Assembly: GCA_037179385.1 (NCBI GenBank)
Contig: CM074185.1
Location: 9,419,371 to 9,483,370, forward strand
Length of the DNA stretch: 64,000 nt
DNA from: Holothuria scabra
Lineage: Eukaryota; Echinodermata; Holothuroidea; Aspidochirotida; Holothuriidae
Direction: 5' to 3'
The notes beneath the pieces were generated by a model, which did not search any database, was not told the origin of the DNA, and saw nothing but the letters and a program-made list of their open reading frames with translations. Positions 21,181 to 32,699 of this stretch are shown here, piece after piece (position 1 is the first letter of the stretch; each line of letters opens with the position of its first letter). The translations under genes and the position numbers were made by a program.

Positions 21181-23770
21181 TACTGTTTGAATTTGTGCAG
21201 ACTTTGAACTGATTTGATTGAAGTTTTTACATGGAAGATGTTGACCTGTCATTTTTTCACTCCATCAGCAGTGACGACACCAGAATTTACTGACGGGTAG
21301 GGTGGAGGTGGGGCAACGAACCCAAGCATGCCGAGAAAGGTGTCCTACAAGGCAAAAGAATGCCTGTCACAGCCGTCACCATTCCATCGACTTCCATTGT
21401 CGATGGGTCGCTGTGAGTGATATTTCCCTATTTGGGATTCCCTATCTAGGATACTCCGTGATGAAGTTTGTGTTCTCGACTCTTACCCTGGCAAAATAAA
21501 AAAAAAAATAATAAAAAAAAAATAATCCGGGCACTCGCTATTACTTTTCTTCCTCCCTACCCCACTACTGTGTAAATGAACTGGAGACATTAAAAGTACA
21601 GCGCCGTAATCGTATTCATCACCGTGTACTGTGTTCAAATTCCTAATACCAAATAGAGGGCGTCCTTGCCCTTTTCTCACGCGTCCTGGAGGTAGCGGGC
21701 CACTAATTATAAGTCCCATTGACTTACACACTAAATTAGGCTACTTCCGTGCCCCCTAGCTCCCAGTAGAAGTTTTCAACCAGGACATGCTACCCCTCTG
21801 ATCGAAGCCCACAATCTCGGCTTTCATGGCACTTTCAAATTCCCATACCATGACCATTGAAATTTTGAGCTAGAGAGCCTTGAATGATAGGGATGTGTTT
21901 CCCGCCATAATAGCTACTCAAAAACGGCATTTCACAGAGCGGAGTAATACAATAAAAAAAATGGCACTAAAATTGGTCAGATTGCCTTGAATTTTGCACA
22001 GTATGTATTTCAACTCATTGTCTACAAAATCCAAATGCAAAAATGATCATATTTTGTAAGTAACACAGTCAGAAACAACATCCCATAATTTTTTTATGGC
22101 GCTTTGTCTGTCAGTAAACATTTTCCCAGACATGAGTATTGGAGTTAGTGGTCCGCTACCTGGAGTCCCGATATTTGAAAGGTGGCGCTACACACTTATA
22201 AAAAAGAAACAAAAGATTGAAGCCAAGCGTTCAAGGTCTCTGGCCGGCTACGTGTCCTGTCAACTACAACAGAGAACCAACTCAGGCGCCTCTCTAGTAC
22301 CCTTCTGCATACAGTGACGCTCAGCGTGCTTTGTATACGACAGCAATCTTTCCTCGGGACTCCCCTCAAGGACCGGCGATATATTGGGGAGGAACACTTC
22401 TCGCCTCCCAGTGCAATCAGAGTAGGACCATGTGTGAACACTACCGTCCGGTTTGGCGTCAACGTGCCGCGCAGGTTAAGATAGAGGATACCATATATAG
22501 CCTTTACATCTACAGGTATCACAAGTTACAGTAGAACTTTTAAGGGAAAAGATACAGCTAAATGTAATAAGTGCTGAGGTAATTATATGTATTAAACATT
22601 TGCAGATAAAATTTGGAACCTGTTTTGCATTTTTGTTAGCAAGCTTTCTCTTACGACTGCTGTCTTTTTCTTAATAACTCTCATTTTCGCTCAAAATGGG
22701 GCTTACACCACGGCAACGTCACCGATATAATAGAGTACGTCACTAAAACTTTACATTACAATGGTGTGGGTCGTACTCATGGCTTTCCCACTGTCTTTCT
22801 GGTGTAATACAATGTAATGTTTTGAGGGCAGCAATGCAAATTTTCGAGCAAAGCAAAAGCTCTTTTGCAATTCCAAAAGAAATTCCATTTCCGGCTATCT
22901 GAGGGGTTCCAAGTTTTCAAATTTTTTTTAAACGCTCTGAGACAACCAATGGTCGCACAGAATCTTAACTTGATAAGTCTCTCTTGTAGGATTACATTCG
23001 TGCAGAGAATTCCCTAGTCCCTCCCCAAGCGACGAAGGAAGATTATCTAATATCATCCTACCATCCCATTTATCACGCTTTGTTCTTCGATGATGTAGGT
23101 GATGTCATCATTCGCGGAAATTTGGGACGGTTTTATTATTTTCCGTCCATCAGACTGGGTTTTGTCCCCACCACCACCCGCCCCCCCCCCCACCCCCCAA
23201 AGAACAGATTGGAGTCTTTAGGTCTATATGGTGGTTCCACGTAAACCTATATCGTAGTTCTTGTTTAAACAAGTTAAGATGTTGTTTACCGTCGATATGT
23301 TTGTATAGGCTACTGAAGGTTTCGATTGGTTTCCAATCTACGCTTTTAATTTAACCTAATACTTCTAAAGATTCAATGGAACTATAAATTGCAATTGTAC
23401 TAGGATTACCTTGTTTGACAAAATGCTTTCAATGATGTGAATATTCATAAGCAACCTTTGACTGTTCAGACTTATTCATCCACCAAGTTTTCACCTATTC
23501 CAGTCTGTGATTCCCCAGCTCGCTGCTTTTTACCACAGTGAACTGCTGCTGCAGAACTTTTGTCTGCAGCACCTCTGCGATCAACTTTTTAAAAAAGATA
23601 ATTCATGTACTTAACCTTCTACATGACCGCTTGAATGAGTGAACAGACACTTAAAAAGGATCGCACCCGTCAATAGCTTAAAGTAAAAGGGCTATTATCC
23701 TACTTACTTCATCCTACTATTCTTTTTAATGCATGCATGCATGCGGGTCCCTGTCCGAGTCTGCTTTGTT
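21181..23770. other. Intergenic, no supported gene
   Basis: A GGTAGCGGGCCACTAATTA segment at about 21690 is inverted at about 22145 (TTAGTGGTCCGCTACCTGGA), hinting at a decayed inverted-repeat element between them. ORFs of 108 codons (minus) and 73 or 67 codons (plus) at 22096-22534 overlap and show no motif. A C-rich tract lies at about 23175-23195. Confidence 0.4.
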
Positions 23771-23773
23771 TAA

Positions 23774-24127
23774 CAAATATTGAAAAATCCCGAGCTTATA
23801 TCTTTGGAAGTTAATTTGATTTATTTTGAAGACGTTTTACTTTTTGCAAGGACCATTCAAAATTCAGGGTGTTTATTAGAAGATTCTAACCTTCCCATAA
23901 GTAAAATAAAAAGCAAAAAGGTTAAAGGGCTACTGAAATTCGTTAGGCGTTTCGCATTTTATTATAGGCCTACCGTACTCGGGTTCTCAGACGAAACTGA
24001 CAATTTTGCTGGAGGTTTTTTTTCCAGCGCAAACAGTTATGAAGAGAAAATGGACCTACTGTCAGTACTTTATCTGAACGAAATTACTGGATTAAACCTA
24101 GAAATAATTGAAAATGAGTTTTTTTAA
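23774..24127 (+). CDS. Unrecognised 3'-terminal ORF with poly(A) signal
   Basis: An open frame of about 117 codons with ordinary amino-acid composition ends at TAA (24125-24127). AATAAA follows 35 bases later at 24162-24167. There is no ATG at its left edge, so if genuine it is a terminal exon or a truncated copy. The segment KVKGLLKFVRRFAFYYR followed by GFSDETDNFAGGFFSS is faintly reminiscent of the RT-to-RNase H junction of LTR retroelements (an FLG-YYRRF box, then SDAS-AVG), but too weak to assign. Function unknown. Confidence 0.3.
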   Translation, partial: QILKNPELISLEVNLIYFEDVLLFARTIQNSGCLLEDSNLPISKIKSKKVKGLLKFVRRFAFYYRPTVLGFSDETDNFAGGFFSSANSYEEKMDLLSVLYLNEITGLNLEIIENEFF

Positions 24128-24399
24128 AATGGCAGGTTTTAATGTCTCGCTTTCTGCCCTCAATAAAATTTGTTAATTTAAGGTCAGTTTCCTCTCATGA
24201 TTTCCCCATTTTAGAATATTTTAGTATATCTGGTAATTGATTCATCAATATTTTAAATGGAGTAAAAACATTACGATGACCAGAGTATTCAGTCTTAAGT
24301 ATTAAATGGCACCCATCATGCCCATATGCACCATTGGTACCCAAATTTGAGATATATGGAATCACCCTTTCATATAATCCTCATCCGATCCAGCCGTGT

Positions 24400-24590
24400 C
24401 CCTACGGGCCCAGGGGTGGGGGTAGGCTTGGGGAGCTTTTTCAAAAAGTGGTCAGCCCCCATTCCCCCCCCCCCCCAACTGAAATGAGTCAATTGAAAAA
24501 TTATTAAATCAATTTTTAAGTGGCATTTTAAACGACCCTAAAAATTTGGTGGCAATCAGCACTAGTCCTACCAATGGCGTAGCTACAGGG
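24400..24590. repeat. Poly-C module
   Basis: A C run of about 12 at 24467 follows a GGGGTGGGGGTAGGC segment. AATGGCGTAGCTACAGGG (24574-24591) is the complementary form of the GTAGCTACGCCA motif linked to such runs elsewhere. Confidence 0.5.
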
Positions 24591-24591
24591 A

Positions 24592-24895
24592 AGGGAAGGG
24601 GCACGCTATTGCCCTAATGGCTCTGAAAAGTAAAAAAAGTCGAAAATTTGCCATTTGCGACACTAGTCCACTTCAGTGTCGTTTTTCCAACTCTGCTTTC
24701 ATAAAATATCGAATTCTCTCCAATGAAAGCTCAATTGTTGTAATTAATTGCTTCAAAATTTCTAAATTTTCCTCGCACTTCGCTCGTAGCATTTTTGCAT
24801 TTCCCATAATGCAGTCGTGTTCTCTCATAAATCAGTTAGGTGAAGGCAGCTGCGTAACCAGACCTGACTGTCCGGGGGGGGGGGGGGGGGAATAG
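24592..24895 (-). repeat. Family B repeat, reverse copy, with 17-base G run
   Basis: Reads in reverse the same blocks as other family B copies (CGAAGTGCGAGG from CCTCGCACTTCG, TTTTGAAGCAATTA). It ends in a run of 17 G at 24874-24890 after CTGCGTAACCAGACC. The 92-codon ORF is a repeat artefact. Confidence 0.6.
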
Positions 24896-25129
24896 CATAT
24901 GTTTCCCGATTTTGTACTAGTTGATCTGTGTTAGTTCGTGGGTGTCTTAGGGCTTTAAGGGAAGTGTTAAGGGGGGGAGCAACAGTTTTGGACCATGCGA
25001 CTCACCCTACCCCATTGACCAAAAGGTACATTTTTATGTTAAATTTTTTCGCTTTTTGTACGAGCAAGAACAAATTTTTACAAATAAATCTGATTTTTTT
25101 CTTATGTGTGAACACTACTATATAAGATA

Positions 25130-25705
25130 CGTACCGAAAATTTGGGTCCTTTTACACATTTTTAAATATGGAACTTGTATTACATAAAATAGATTAGATT
25201 CAGGGTTTCCTGTAAGATAATTTGCATTTTGGAGGGACCATCGAAGAATCTGCGTTTCCTATAAGTATGAATTTGAGATAGCATGTCGCCTGAAGATCGT
25301 GTTATCTCAGGAGAGCGGATTAAGGCTTCTCGACGACATTAAGAAAACTCTCGAAACTTTGTTGCCCTTTTTGGACAAAAATGAAAGCCTATATTGTAGA
25401 AAACTTTAGGGAAACGGAACCGCAGCAGCTAGGATCAATTATCCACTGACTGCTTTAAGAGCCATCACTTACAGATTTAAGGGTTGCAATTTAAGGCGCG
25501 CGAAGCGCGCGGAAAATTTTGCCGCTTGTAAAAATAATTATTTGAATATGAAACTTTCATTAGAAAGAATTCGGAAATTTATGAAGGAAAACTTGGGAAA
25601 ACCGCACTGTATTTGACGGGTGTCTCAAGTGGTAACTTATCAAATTTTTTCACTTTTTCGAGCAAGGGTACAATCGCCCTGCCCCCTGTAGCTACGTCAC
25701 TGTTC
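25130..25705 (+). repeat. Family B repeat with perfect GAA-loop hairpin
   Basis: Contains TGGAACTTGTATTACA, GAAGAATCTGCG, CGTGTTATCTCAGGAGAG and the hairpin GCGCGC-GAA-GCGCGC at 25496-25510. It ends with CCTGCCCCCTGTAGCTACGT near 25682, the poly-C/GTAGCTACG-CACTG module. This shows that the module can be the terminus of family B. Confidence 0.7.
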
Positions 25706-25854
25706 TGCAACGTTGAACATTGATAAAATTTTGACACTTTAATAACTAAAGAAAACATCTACAAAGGCTAAACAACTGACAGGGTTGAAAGGTATCTGAT
25801 GACAGGTGTGTATGAGAGCATTTGAGTACGGTAGGCTAATGGTTCCTCTGCCTA

Positions 25855-26190
25855 GAATATTAAGTCTTCAGTTGGCGCGGAGCGAACAGAAAATTTTAAA
25901 AAATCGCGACCCCAAGACAGCGGGAAATAGCATGTCTCGGGCTTGTACCTAGTAGCTAAGCTTTTCGATTTTTCTTGCAAAGTGAACACCACTATATTAG
26001 TGATGTAATGCGGCGCGCGAAGCGGTCCAAAATTTCTGCCCTTTTGAAACAAAAATTTGTTGATATGGAGCTTATATTGCAGAAATCTGTGGCTTCCGGG
26101 TTTCGTGTGAGGAAGTTTAAATAGTTGAGGGGAATTACTGAAGAATCTGCACTTCCTTCAAATATTGGTGGCAAATCTGAGAATGATTGC
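25855..26190 (+). repeat. Family B repeat, further copy
   Basis: GGCGCGCGAAGCGGTCC (26012-26028) is a partly decayed form of the GAA-loop hairpin. It is followed by TTTTGAAACAAA, ATGGAGCTTATATT, GAAGAATCTGCACTTCCT and GAATGATTGC. An inverse-oriented GTTGGCGCGGAGCG lies at 25871. Confidence 0.65.
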
Positions 26191-26260
26191 TTTTCTAAAG
26201 TCCTCCCGACTGTCTGGCAAAGAGTAAGAGAGGAAAGTCTTCCCTCGGATAAAGTGGACC
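26190..26260. repeat. Second, partial copy of the 2138-2275 hairpin cassette
   Basis: TTTTCTAAAG, TCC, CGACT, TCTGGC and AAGAG at 26191-26224 align with 2142-2176, with one gap and four mismatches in about 35 positions. Small hairpins CTTT-TCT-AAAG (26190) and GGAA-AGTC-TTCC (26232-26243) follow. It begins exactly where family B similarity to 43560-43605 stops (after GAATGATTGC), so it looks like an insertion into family B. Confidence 0.5.
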
Positions 26261-26399
26261 TCAGACATTATTTTGTTAACTTCAGGCGACTAAATGAATG
26301 TTCATATATTTTTCTAAATGAATTTTGATATATTGACCAAACAGTGTTCTGTGAATGCAGATTAATCTCGCTTTTGATGTTATAGTTGGCCCAATTTCT

Positions 26400-26600
26400 T
26401 TATTTTCTCATTGTTCTCTCTTTTCCTTTCCCCTTTCTTTCCTTTCCCCTTCTTTTCCGTTTTCCTTTTTTTGTTCAACCATTCTTTCCTTCTCTTCCCC
26501 TCCTTTTTCTCTTTTCCTTTTCTCTCCCCCCCTTTTTCCTCTTTTTCCTTTCTTTCCTTTCCTTCCTTCCCTTTTTTTCTTCCCTTTCCATTTTTTTTGC
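26400..26600. repeat. Pyrimidine tract, about 200 bp
   Basis: Nearly pure C/T on the plus strand, (TTTCC)n-like. It is followed by a G run at 26605 and CTGGTTACGCTACTG. The overlapping long ORFs on both strands (89-123 codons) are low-complexity artefacts. Confidence 0.9.
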
Positions 26601-27742
26601 GTGGGGGGGGGGGCAGTTTTTCCCCCTGCCCCCCTCTGGTTACGCTACTGGGTGAAGGTATCCGAACTCTGGAAATGAAAAAAATGGCCAGATCATCAAA
26701 TGGCACCGGCAACTACTGTGCTATTTTCATGCAGTTTCTTTCATTATATTCCAATTTTTCTCCAACTCACGATGACGAATAAACTCGCTTTTCTTAGGTT
26801 TGTCCCTTTTTACCCGGAGTTGAGTTGTTTTAATGTGATTATATTATTATTATTATATAAGTTTTATTATTAATTAAGTTTTATTTTATTAATTCAATGG
26901 CTGAATTTCTGATTTTTTCATTTGCCAGAAGAATAGAAAAGAATCAAAGTCAAAGTCAGATTTAAAAAAAAATCAAGAAATATACATTCGGGAGACAATT
27001 GATGGGCAGCTTATATTATATAATTATTTCTCAGTACTTTGCCGTCTGCAGTGTTGCGCAACAGAATTTGCTGATACAACCGAATATCCGACTTTCAAAA
27101 TTTGCCCCCAAAATAAATGGCATCTTCCATTTATAGTCACAAAAAATCTTCAAGAAAAAACATATTATAAAAATATTCGACAAAGCTTAAAATGAAAACC
27201 ATTTTCACCCCCCCTTTCATTAACGTTGGCAAAATTTCATCCGAAATGGTAAACCGAATATTGGGGTCAACGTTGCAAAAGAAAAATTTTTTTTCAAATG
27301 TCAGATTACAAGGACAGAAGGGAGGGTTTACAAAGTGCCCCACGTTTTACCCAAAGAATCAATCGAAATCTATCTCGTGAGTAACTTCGGAGTAATAAGT
27401 GTGGTGTTTTGATTTAGATGAAACAGATGAACAGAAAAATGCCAGCTCGCACGTCGTATTGTACTTCGTCTGTGGGCGGTCATTCGCAAAACACGGAACG
27501 GGAGATATGTCACCCAATGTTTGAAGAATCGCCCATTAAAGGTTGCTTTGACTATCAACGAAGTATTTTCTTTTAAATGAGGTATACCCCCCCCTCCACC
27601 CCATACCGAGAACGAAATGACCGCGCTCAGGAGAGCAAATCTCTGTTTGAGAGTGGGGGGCGAAAATGGTTATGATGTGCCCATGAGTATTAGACTGTGC
27701 ACGCGTGGCGGGCACCGCGAACGCGAAGCGCGAAGGCCCAAA
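26601..27742. other. Intergenic, no gene seen
   Basis: AT-rich sequence with an ATTATTATTAT tract near 26845. ORFs are short and show no motif. Confidence 0.4.
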
Positions 27743-27800
27743 GGATCCCTGATGGGATCCAGGGGCAGAGCCCCTGTGGGGGTCCAGGGGGCGAAGCCCC
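27743..27800. repeat. Three consecutive short hairpins
   Basis: GGATCCC-TGAT-GGGATCC (27743-27760), AGGGGC-AGA-GCCCCT (27761-27775) and GGGGC-GAA-GCCCC (27788-27800) are perfect and almost contiguous. They follow a CGCGAACGCGAAGCGCG stretch like that in family B. Confidence 0.8.
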
Positions 27801-28243
27801 GTAAGCTCTTGTGTTCTAGCATTTCCGAAGCTTCAGAAAAACCGTTTTGAACCAAAAAAAAGAACGGAAAAGGTGACCGTATTTTTTAGGTCTACTCATT
27901 TTTTTTTTGTGGTGGGGGAGGGGGGAATTACGATTTGCCCCCACTTTTTCACTTGAGGGGGCGAAGGTCCCTTTGCCGCCCGGGATTTGCGCCCCTGAAC
28001 GCCCTTGGGTATGAGTACATGAATCAATGAGCAAAATGTAGAATTTTTTCATCGAGGCCCTTCAAGACATCAAAAAAGGAAAGAGATACCGGGAATGGCC
28101 TCGGCGTAGCTTCATACCCCTTCATGCATCATGACGGCGTTCATAAGTAGTGACCATGACTCAGAGGAGTTATGGAGAAGTCTGATCATAAAGCTAAAAC
28201 TGGGGCCATTTATGAAACTTGGAAAATGGGAATAACGTTTTTT

Positions 28244-28504
28244 TATAGACGAATCCGGACAGATTGTGATGGTCTGAGCTAAGTCGGCCATTGCTGGGGT
28301 CCATCACCTTAAATCTTTGAATTTCCTTCCTTACCTGTTCCATAGATGGTTATACACTAAAGTGTATCTTAATTTTTTCAACTTCACTGAATATGAGGAT
28401 TTGAAATTCACGTAGGCAATAAATGAAGACGATTAAAGGGTGATGGACCCCACTAATGACTGCCTACAGTCACTAAAAACAAGCGCTAATCGGATTCGTC
28501 TATA
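28244..28504. mobile_element. MITE with TATAGACGAATCCG inverted termini
   Basis: TATAGACGAATCCG at 28244-28257 is perfectly inverted at 28491-28504. It is about 261 bp with no coding capacity, and its diverged relative is at 12078-12346. The TATA at each outer edge may include a TA target duplication. Confidence 0.85.
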
Positions 28505-29060
28505 GACACGAAGATGGCTATAACACTTATTTGCAAACTTCGGTTAGGGAGCTCAACGAAACCACTCATACGCGGGATTACGGGGAGGGAAACGTTTTGT
28601 TAAGTTCAGGTAACCTATGGGACGGATATAGGGGGTCAGTTAATGGCTCTTGCAAAGCTTATACCTTACAGAGGCTATTAGCTACCTAAATTTTCTGCAG
28701 CATAGTCGAAAGTTTAAGGCGCTGAAAAATTATATTCCTTCTTATACAGTATATGCATTGAAAATGTTCAAGCCTTTTCCGTTTCAGTTCCTAAAGTACA
28801 ACAAAATACCACCTCTGGCCACAGCTTGGCTGATAGGTCCCTGCTGAGACTAAGTTGATGATGATTCCGGTCCACTTCCGATTCTAAGGCTAATATAACA
28901 ACGATGCATGACCAAATATCGTACCCAACACAAATATATAATAAGTGATGGTTACATTTCTTAATCCTCGCCATCCCTCGGTCTATTTCGGAAACTTCAA
29001 GTCGTCTCTTACTAAAGCTTTGGGCCCCTATGGGCTCGGGGCTGTAGAATATGCCCACGG
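28505..29060. other. Intergenic, no gene seen
   Basis: No recognisable gene. A 96-codon minus-strand ORF at 28768-29058 shows no motif. Confidence 0.35.
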
Positions 29061-29230
29061 TATTTCTCGCCTGTCGTAAGAGGCGACTAAAGGGAAACCA
29101 AATTTCAACTTGAACCGCACTGGGAAATAAAGTTTGAACTTTTTATCGAGTTGACTGAAAGTATGAAAGTATATAACACATTCGTGTTGGTGTGTTGTTA
29201 AATCTCATCTAACTTACTATAGCCTGGCTT
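29041..29230 (+). repeat. SINE/LINE-tail-like repeat with CCTGTCGTAAGAGGCGACTA
   Basis: The block GGTATTTCTCGCCTGTCGTA then AGAGGCGACTAAAGGG (about 29059-29095), followed about 90 bases later by TTCGTGTTGGTGTGTTGTTA, is matched at 34553-34637 by GGTATTTCCCGTCTGTCGTG and GTGTGGGTGTGTCGTTAAA. Similar strings are common in invertebrate retroposons, as far as I recall. The exact family is not assigned. Confidence 0.55.
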
Positions 29231-29887
29231 GTAATTAGTGGCACACTTGCCGAGAGTACGTGCAGAAGGCTATCAATAGTCTTATCTAACGTCTAACGTT
29301 GTACTTAATTTTTAACCAGTCCTATCAAGTTTGCTTTCATGTAGCATGCTTAAAACAATAGCCTTGTCGCTTCAAAAGGTTACGTTTAAAATGAAAAACG
29401 TATTTTCATAATGATCATTGAAAGTAACGTTGTGATACGGTAAATTACGTACAGTCCTCGATTATGACATAACGTTAAGCACGCTCCATATTTATAGGCC
29501 TAACGTGGGCACGCCGATTGAGTGCCTAGGTAAATTCCTACTTCTGATTAAGGTTCTGCCGACTCTCAGGTTCACTAAATATGACTGTAGACCCTATGAG
29601 GTAACCTAAGACTAACGCTGGAAACATAGCATGTCTGTTCTTATGGCAAGATCTATCATAGTCACAAGGTACGATATAAATAATTGACGGTTGAAGTTGC
29701 GCAGTTCCAAATGTCGTCATAAAGAGCATCACCGAAGTCACGCGCCTGTACTAGTCTCGGCCAAGAGGAGTACTTTAGAAGTAACGATAGGGGACCTTTA
29801 GTGCTGGCTAGTTTGTTGTAACAACCGAGAGGCTAAACGTTAAAATAGCTAGGCTGTACTGATCTTTGTGTACACTGTGTATGTATG

Positions 29888-29965
29888 CTCGGGTGGGTTT
29901 GTGCCGCCAATTGCGTCATAAAAGTCAGGTGACCTGCTGTGGCATTTTTTGAAATTAGATTTTTT
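29888..29965 (+). repeat. Short interspersed repeat, inverse of 51480-51548
   Basis: GTGCCGCCAATTGCGTCATA and AAAGTCAGGTGA-CTG-TG, then GGCATTTTTTGAA, match the reverse complement of 51480-51548 closely. Confidence 0.75.
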
Positions 29966-30093
29966 ACCGTCTTCTTCAAATATTTTTTATTCCGAGTTGT
30001 AGTACAGGTTTTAATTGGGATATAAAGATACAGATATAACTCCAGCGGGGTTTTCCTTAGAAAAGTTAACTCCGTAAATGACAAGGGAAGCCA

Positions 30094-30203
30094 GGGGCCC
30101 GTTCCACAAAGAGTTACGCACGATCTTAAGTTTGATTTACTGTTGGCTTATGTATGGTAAATCAAACTTAAGATTGTGCGTAACTCTTTGTGGAACGGAC
30201 CCC
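30094..30203. mobile_element. Near-perfect 46-bp-arm hairpin element
   Basis: Arms 30094-30139 and 30158-30203 pair with two mismatches around an 18-base loop. Termini read GGGGCCCGTTCCACAAAGAG and its complement. This end sequence is typical of small palindromic MITEs in many animals. A microRNA precursor is not excluded, but the GGGCCCGTTCCAC ends favour a transposon. Confidence 0.8.
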
Positions 30204-30275
30204 AGGTCATTTTGTCGACATATCATATGTATGTGTTGTGCCCATGCAGAGAACTGTAAGAGATGGGGATACAAA

Positions 30276-30532
30276 GCATCACTCTTAAAAAGTTGGTTAA
30301 AAAATTCACCAACACTGGTCACGTATGTCAAATACCTGAAATTGGTTCAATTTTCCACAATATGTGTTGTTTATTTGGTTACCCCACAGGCTGTTTACCC
30401 AATAAAGTGGTAAAAACCTCTTGGATAACCCATTAATCAACAATTATTGGGTAAAATTTAACCAATTTCACGTATTTGACGTACGTGACCAGTGTTGGTG
30501 AATTTTTTTAACCAACTTTTTAAGAGTGATGC
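30276..30532. mobile_element. MITE with long inverted repeats (GCATCACTCTTAAAAAG ends)
   Basis: GCATCACTCTTAAAAAGTTG then GTTAAAAAATTCACCAACAC at the left is inverted at the right end (30448-30532) with few changes. Arms are about 80 bp and include ACTGGTCACGTAYGTCAAAT. The centre contains diverged TTACCCAATAA repeats. No coding capacity. Confidence 0.85.
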
Positions 30533-32350
30533 CCCTCTTTTTGAACTAGATTGAAATAGATTAAACTAGACTAAGCCTTTGCTTTATATGTTTCCTGAAG
30601 TTCAATGAATAATTTAATTAAGAAGAATTAAGAAGAGAAGATTATTGTTCTCGTTCTCTGCTTCATCTACAAGAGCCCATTCTTAGTATCTCCCATTATT
30701 ATCATATAACCAACCGTCAAAGAAAGCAACCTTTATTTCAACACGTGCAGCGAGGTGCCAAGTTTCAAAATGGTACAGTTTATTTCTTTACTACTTTCAA
30801 ACAAAGAGGCCCGTTTTGCTGCTTCGTGAACATTCCGGAATTATTTGAAATATCATCATCATCGTCATCATCATCATCTCCATCGCAATCGCTTGTATTA
30901 CCATCATCATCATGTTCATCATCATTTAGACTCACATAGGTTTTCAAAAAAGTGTAGGAACTGAAATTGTCCAACCTAAAAGTGGCCAAACAGTCGTTGT
31001 GAAAAGAAAACGGTGAAAACATCTGACATATTTTCGATAACCGCATGATGTTCAAAGCAGTTATCTCACAAATAAATCACAATCTTTAATGTTAAAGGAT
31101 TATCGCACTTTGAATGAGGAGAATTGTATGATGAGGGGGAGTGAAAAAAGTCAAACAATTACTTAATAACTTAGTCGAGTTCCGTTACATGAAGAACATT
31201 TAATTAACTTCTTAAATTACATATTGTCCGATATATCTGGCCTAGCTATCTCCATCTCTTAAAGCTTTCCGAGAACACAAAACATTAATAATGTAAACTA
31301 GACTATGCAAATATAATAAAACATTGTAAATTAAATGTTACATAGTGTGGATTTTTAATGATTCCGGGGATGGTAAATATGCAGCTATTCCAGGTCATAT
31401 TAATGGTAATTTGTCTGAATGCGTGGTTGGACATTGGGTATAGAGATTCTTAAGTCGAAATGAGATACTCAACATGCTCTATAACGATAAGATTGTAAAT
31501 GTAAATATTTTCCTCTGCTGTTTTGTAAATTGTGAGGGCAGTTTAAATTGGCGACGGCTCAGCCAACCTATATCAAAGACTTAATTTGTTTGAGCAGGGA
31601 GTTGTTTAAAGTATCAATCATGCTTATTCGCTAAGATTTTATTTAACAATTAGGAGATTATAAATCTACATACACGCTGCAACAGTTTCAAATTTCGAGG
31701 ACAAACAGTAATCAGTACAACCATTTTTAATCAAGATAAAACAAGACAAAAATCTTAGGCAATATGCCCAGATATTACGTATTATTTTGTGCTTAACGGG
31801 AATAAGAGAAAACTTTTCGACAACATTAACCAATATTTAATTTATAAGTACATTGTGAGTAAGGAATAGGGTATAACTAAAGGGTTTGGGACATGCATGA
31901 TTAAAATGTTTTTTTTTTCCTTTTCACATGGGGGAATTTTATGAAAGACAATGAAACATGATGAATTGTGGCCCTTTTGAATTTTGAATTTTGAAACCTC
32001 ACTTGTGTACGATAAAGGTGAAACTATCAACTTTTCAACCCCATGCATTGCCAGAGGTGTAATATTATATCATTTCATGAATTAGTTTGCCAGTTAGATG
32101 GAGTTTTAAGGCCCTGTTGATTCAGGTCGAGCCGGCCGCGGCATTTTTTCCAGGGTTTACTGGAACTGGATTCAGTGCCCGTGCAAGAGTTATCATGTCA
32201 GCCTATCATCAAATCGAGTTATTGGGGAAGGAAGGAACTCATTTGGTATTGCAAGAGTCGCTGGCAAATCATCATACGTATGCCTGATGGTTCCATACAC
32301 TCTTGGTATGAACCTTATTAATAACCTTTTTTTTTAATAATTGCATCATT
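30533..32350. other. Intergenic with CAT/ATC microsatellite
   Basis: An (ATC)n tract with interruptions lies at about 30850-30930. At 32090-32150 a segment with GTTAGATGGAGT-TTA-GGCCC and ATTCAGGTCGAGCC is matched at 63812-63875. Nothing else is recognised. Confidence 0.5.
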
Positions 32351-32354
32351 CTTA

Positions 32355-32690
32355 GGTCGGGTTTTTCAAAGTTCCCTATACTGTAGCTGATCGTCACTCT
32401 TCTTCCTTCGTTCCAAGAGCAATTAAATTTTATAATACATTTCAGTAGCAAGTAACCGTTTTATTGCATTTTATTGTATTTTTTTTATCAGTTTTAAAAT
32501 CCTTTTTTTTTACTGTCTTATTGCCATTTATTCAACTTACACTCTGCGTTGTTGTTTCTACTTCATTTGAGCTGCTTGTATGTAATTTGAGTTTCCTTGT
32601 TTGGGTCAAATAAATTTCTGTTCTGTTCTGTTCTTCTGTTCTGTTCTGTTCTGTTCTAATCTGTTCTATTCTATTATAATATGTTTGATC
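32355..32690 (+). pseudogene. 3' end of a second CR1-like LINE with TTCTG tail
   Basis: The last codons read FKVPYTVADRHSSSFVPRAI then KFYNTFQ and stop TAG at 32446-32448. SFVPRAI-FYN is the usual final motif of CR1-type ORF2. About 170 bp of AT-rich 3' sequence leads to GTCAAATAAATTTCTGTTCT, and the element ends in (TTCTG)n at 32620-32680. A short terminal microsatellite is typical of this clade. It is strongly 5'-truncated. Confidence 0.85.
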
Positions 32691-32699
32691 AATTTTCTC

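Noticed and set aside
26355..26782. ORFs of 89-123 codons on both strands
   Set aside because: They are low-complexity translations of a pyrimidine tract.
30094..30203. MicroRNA precursor
   Set aside because: The GGGCCCGTTCCAC terminal sequence and near-perfect pairing to the very ends fit a small palindromic transposon better; kept only as a low-probability alternative.
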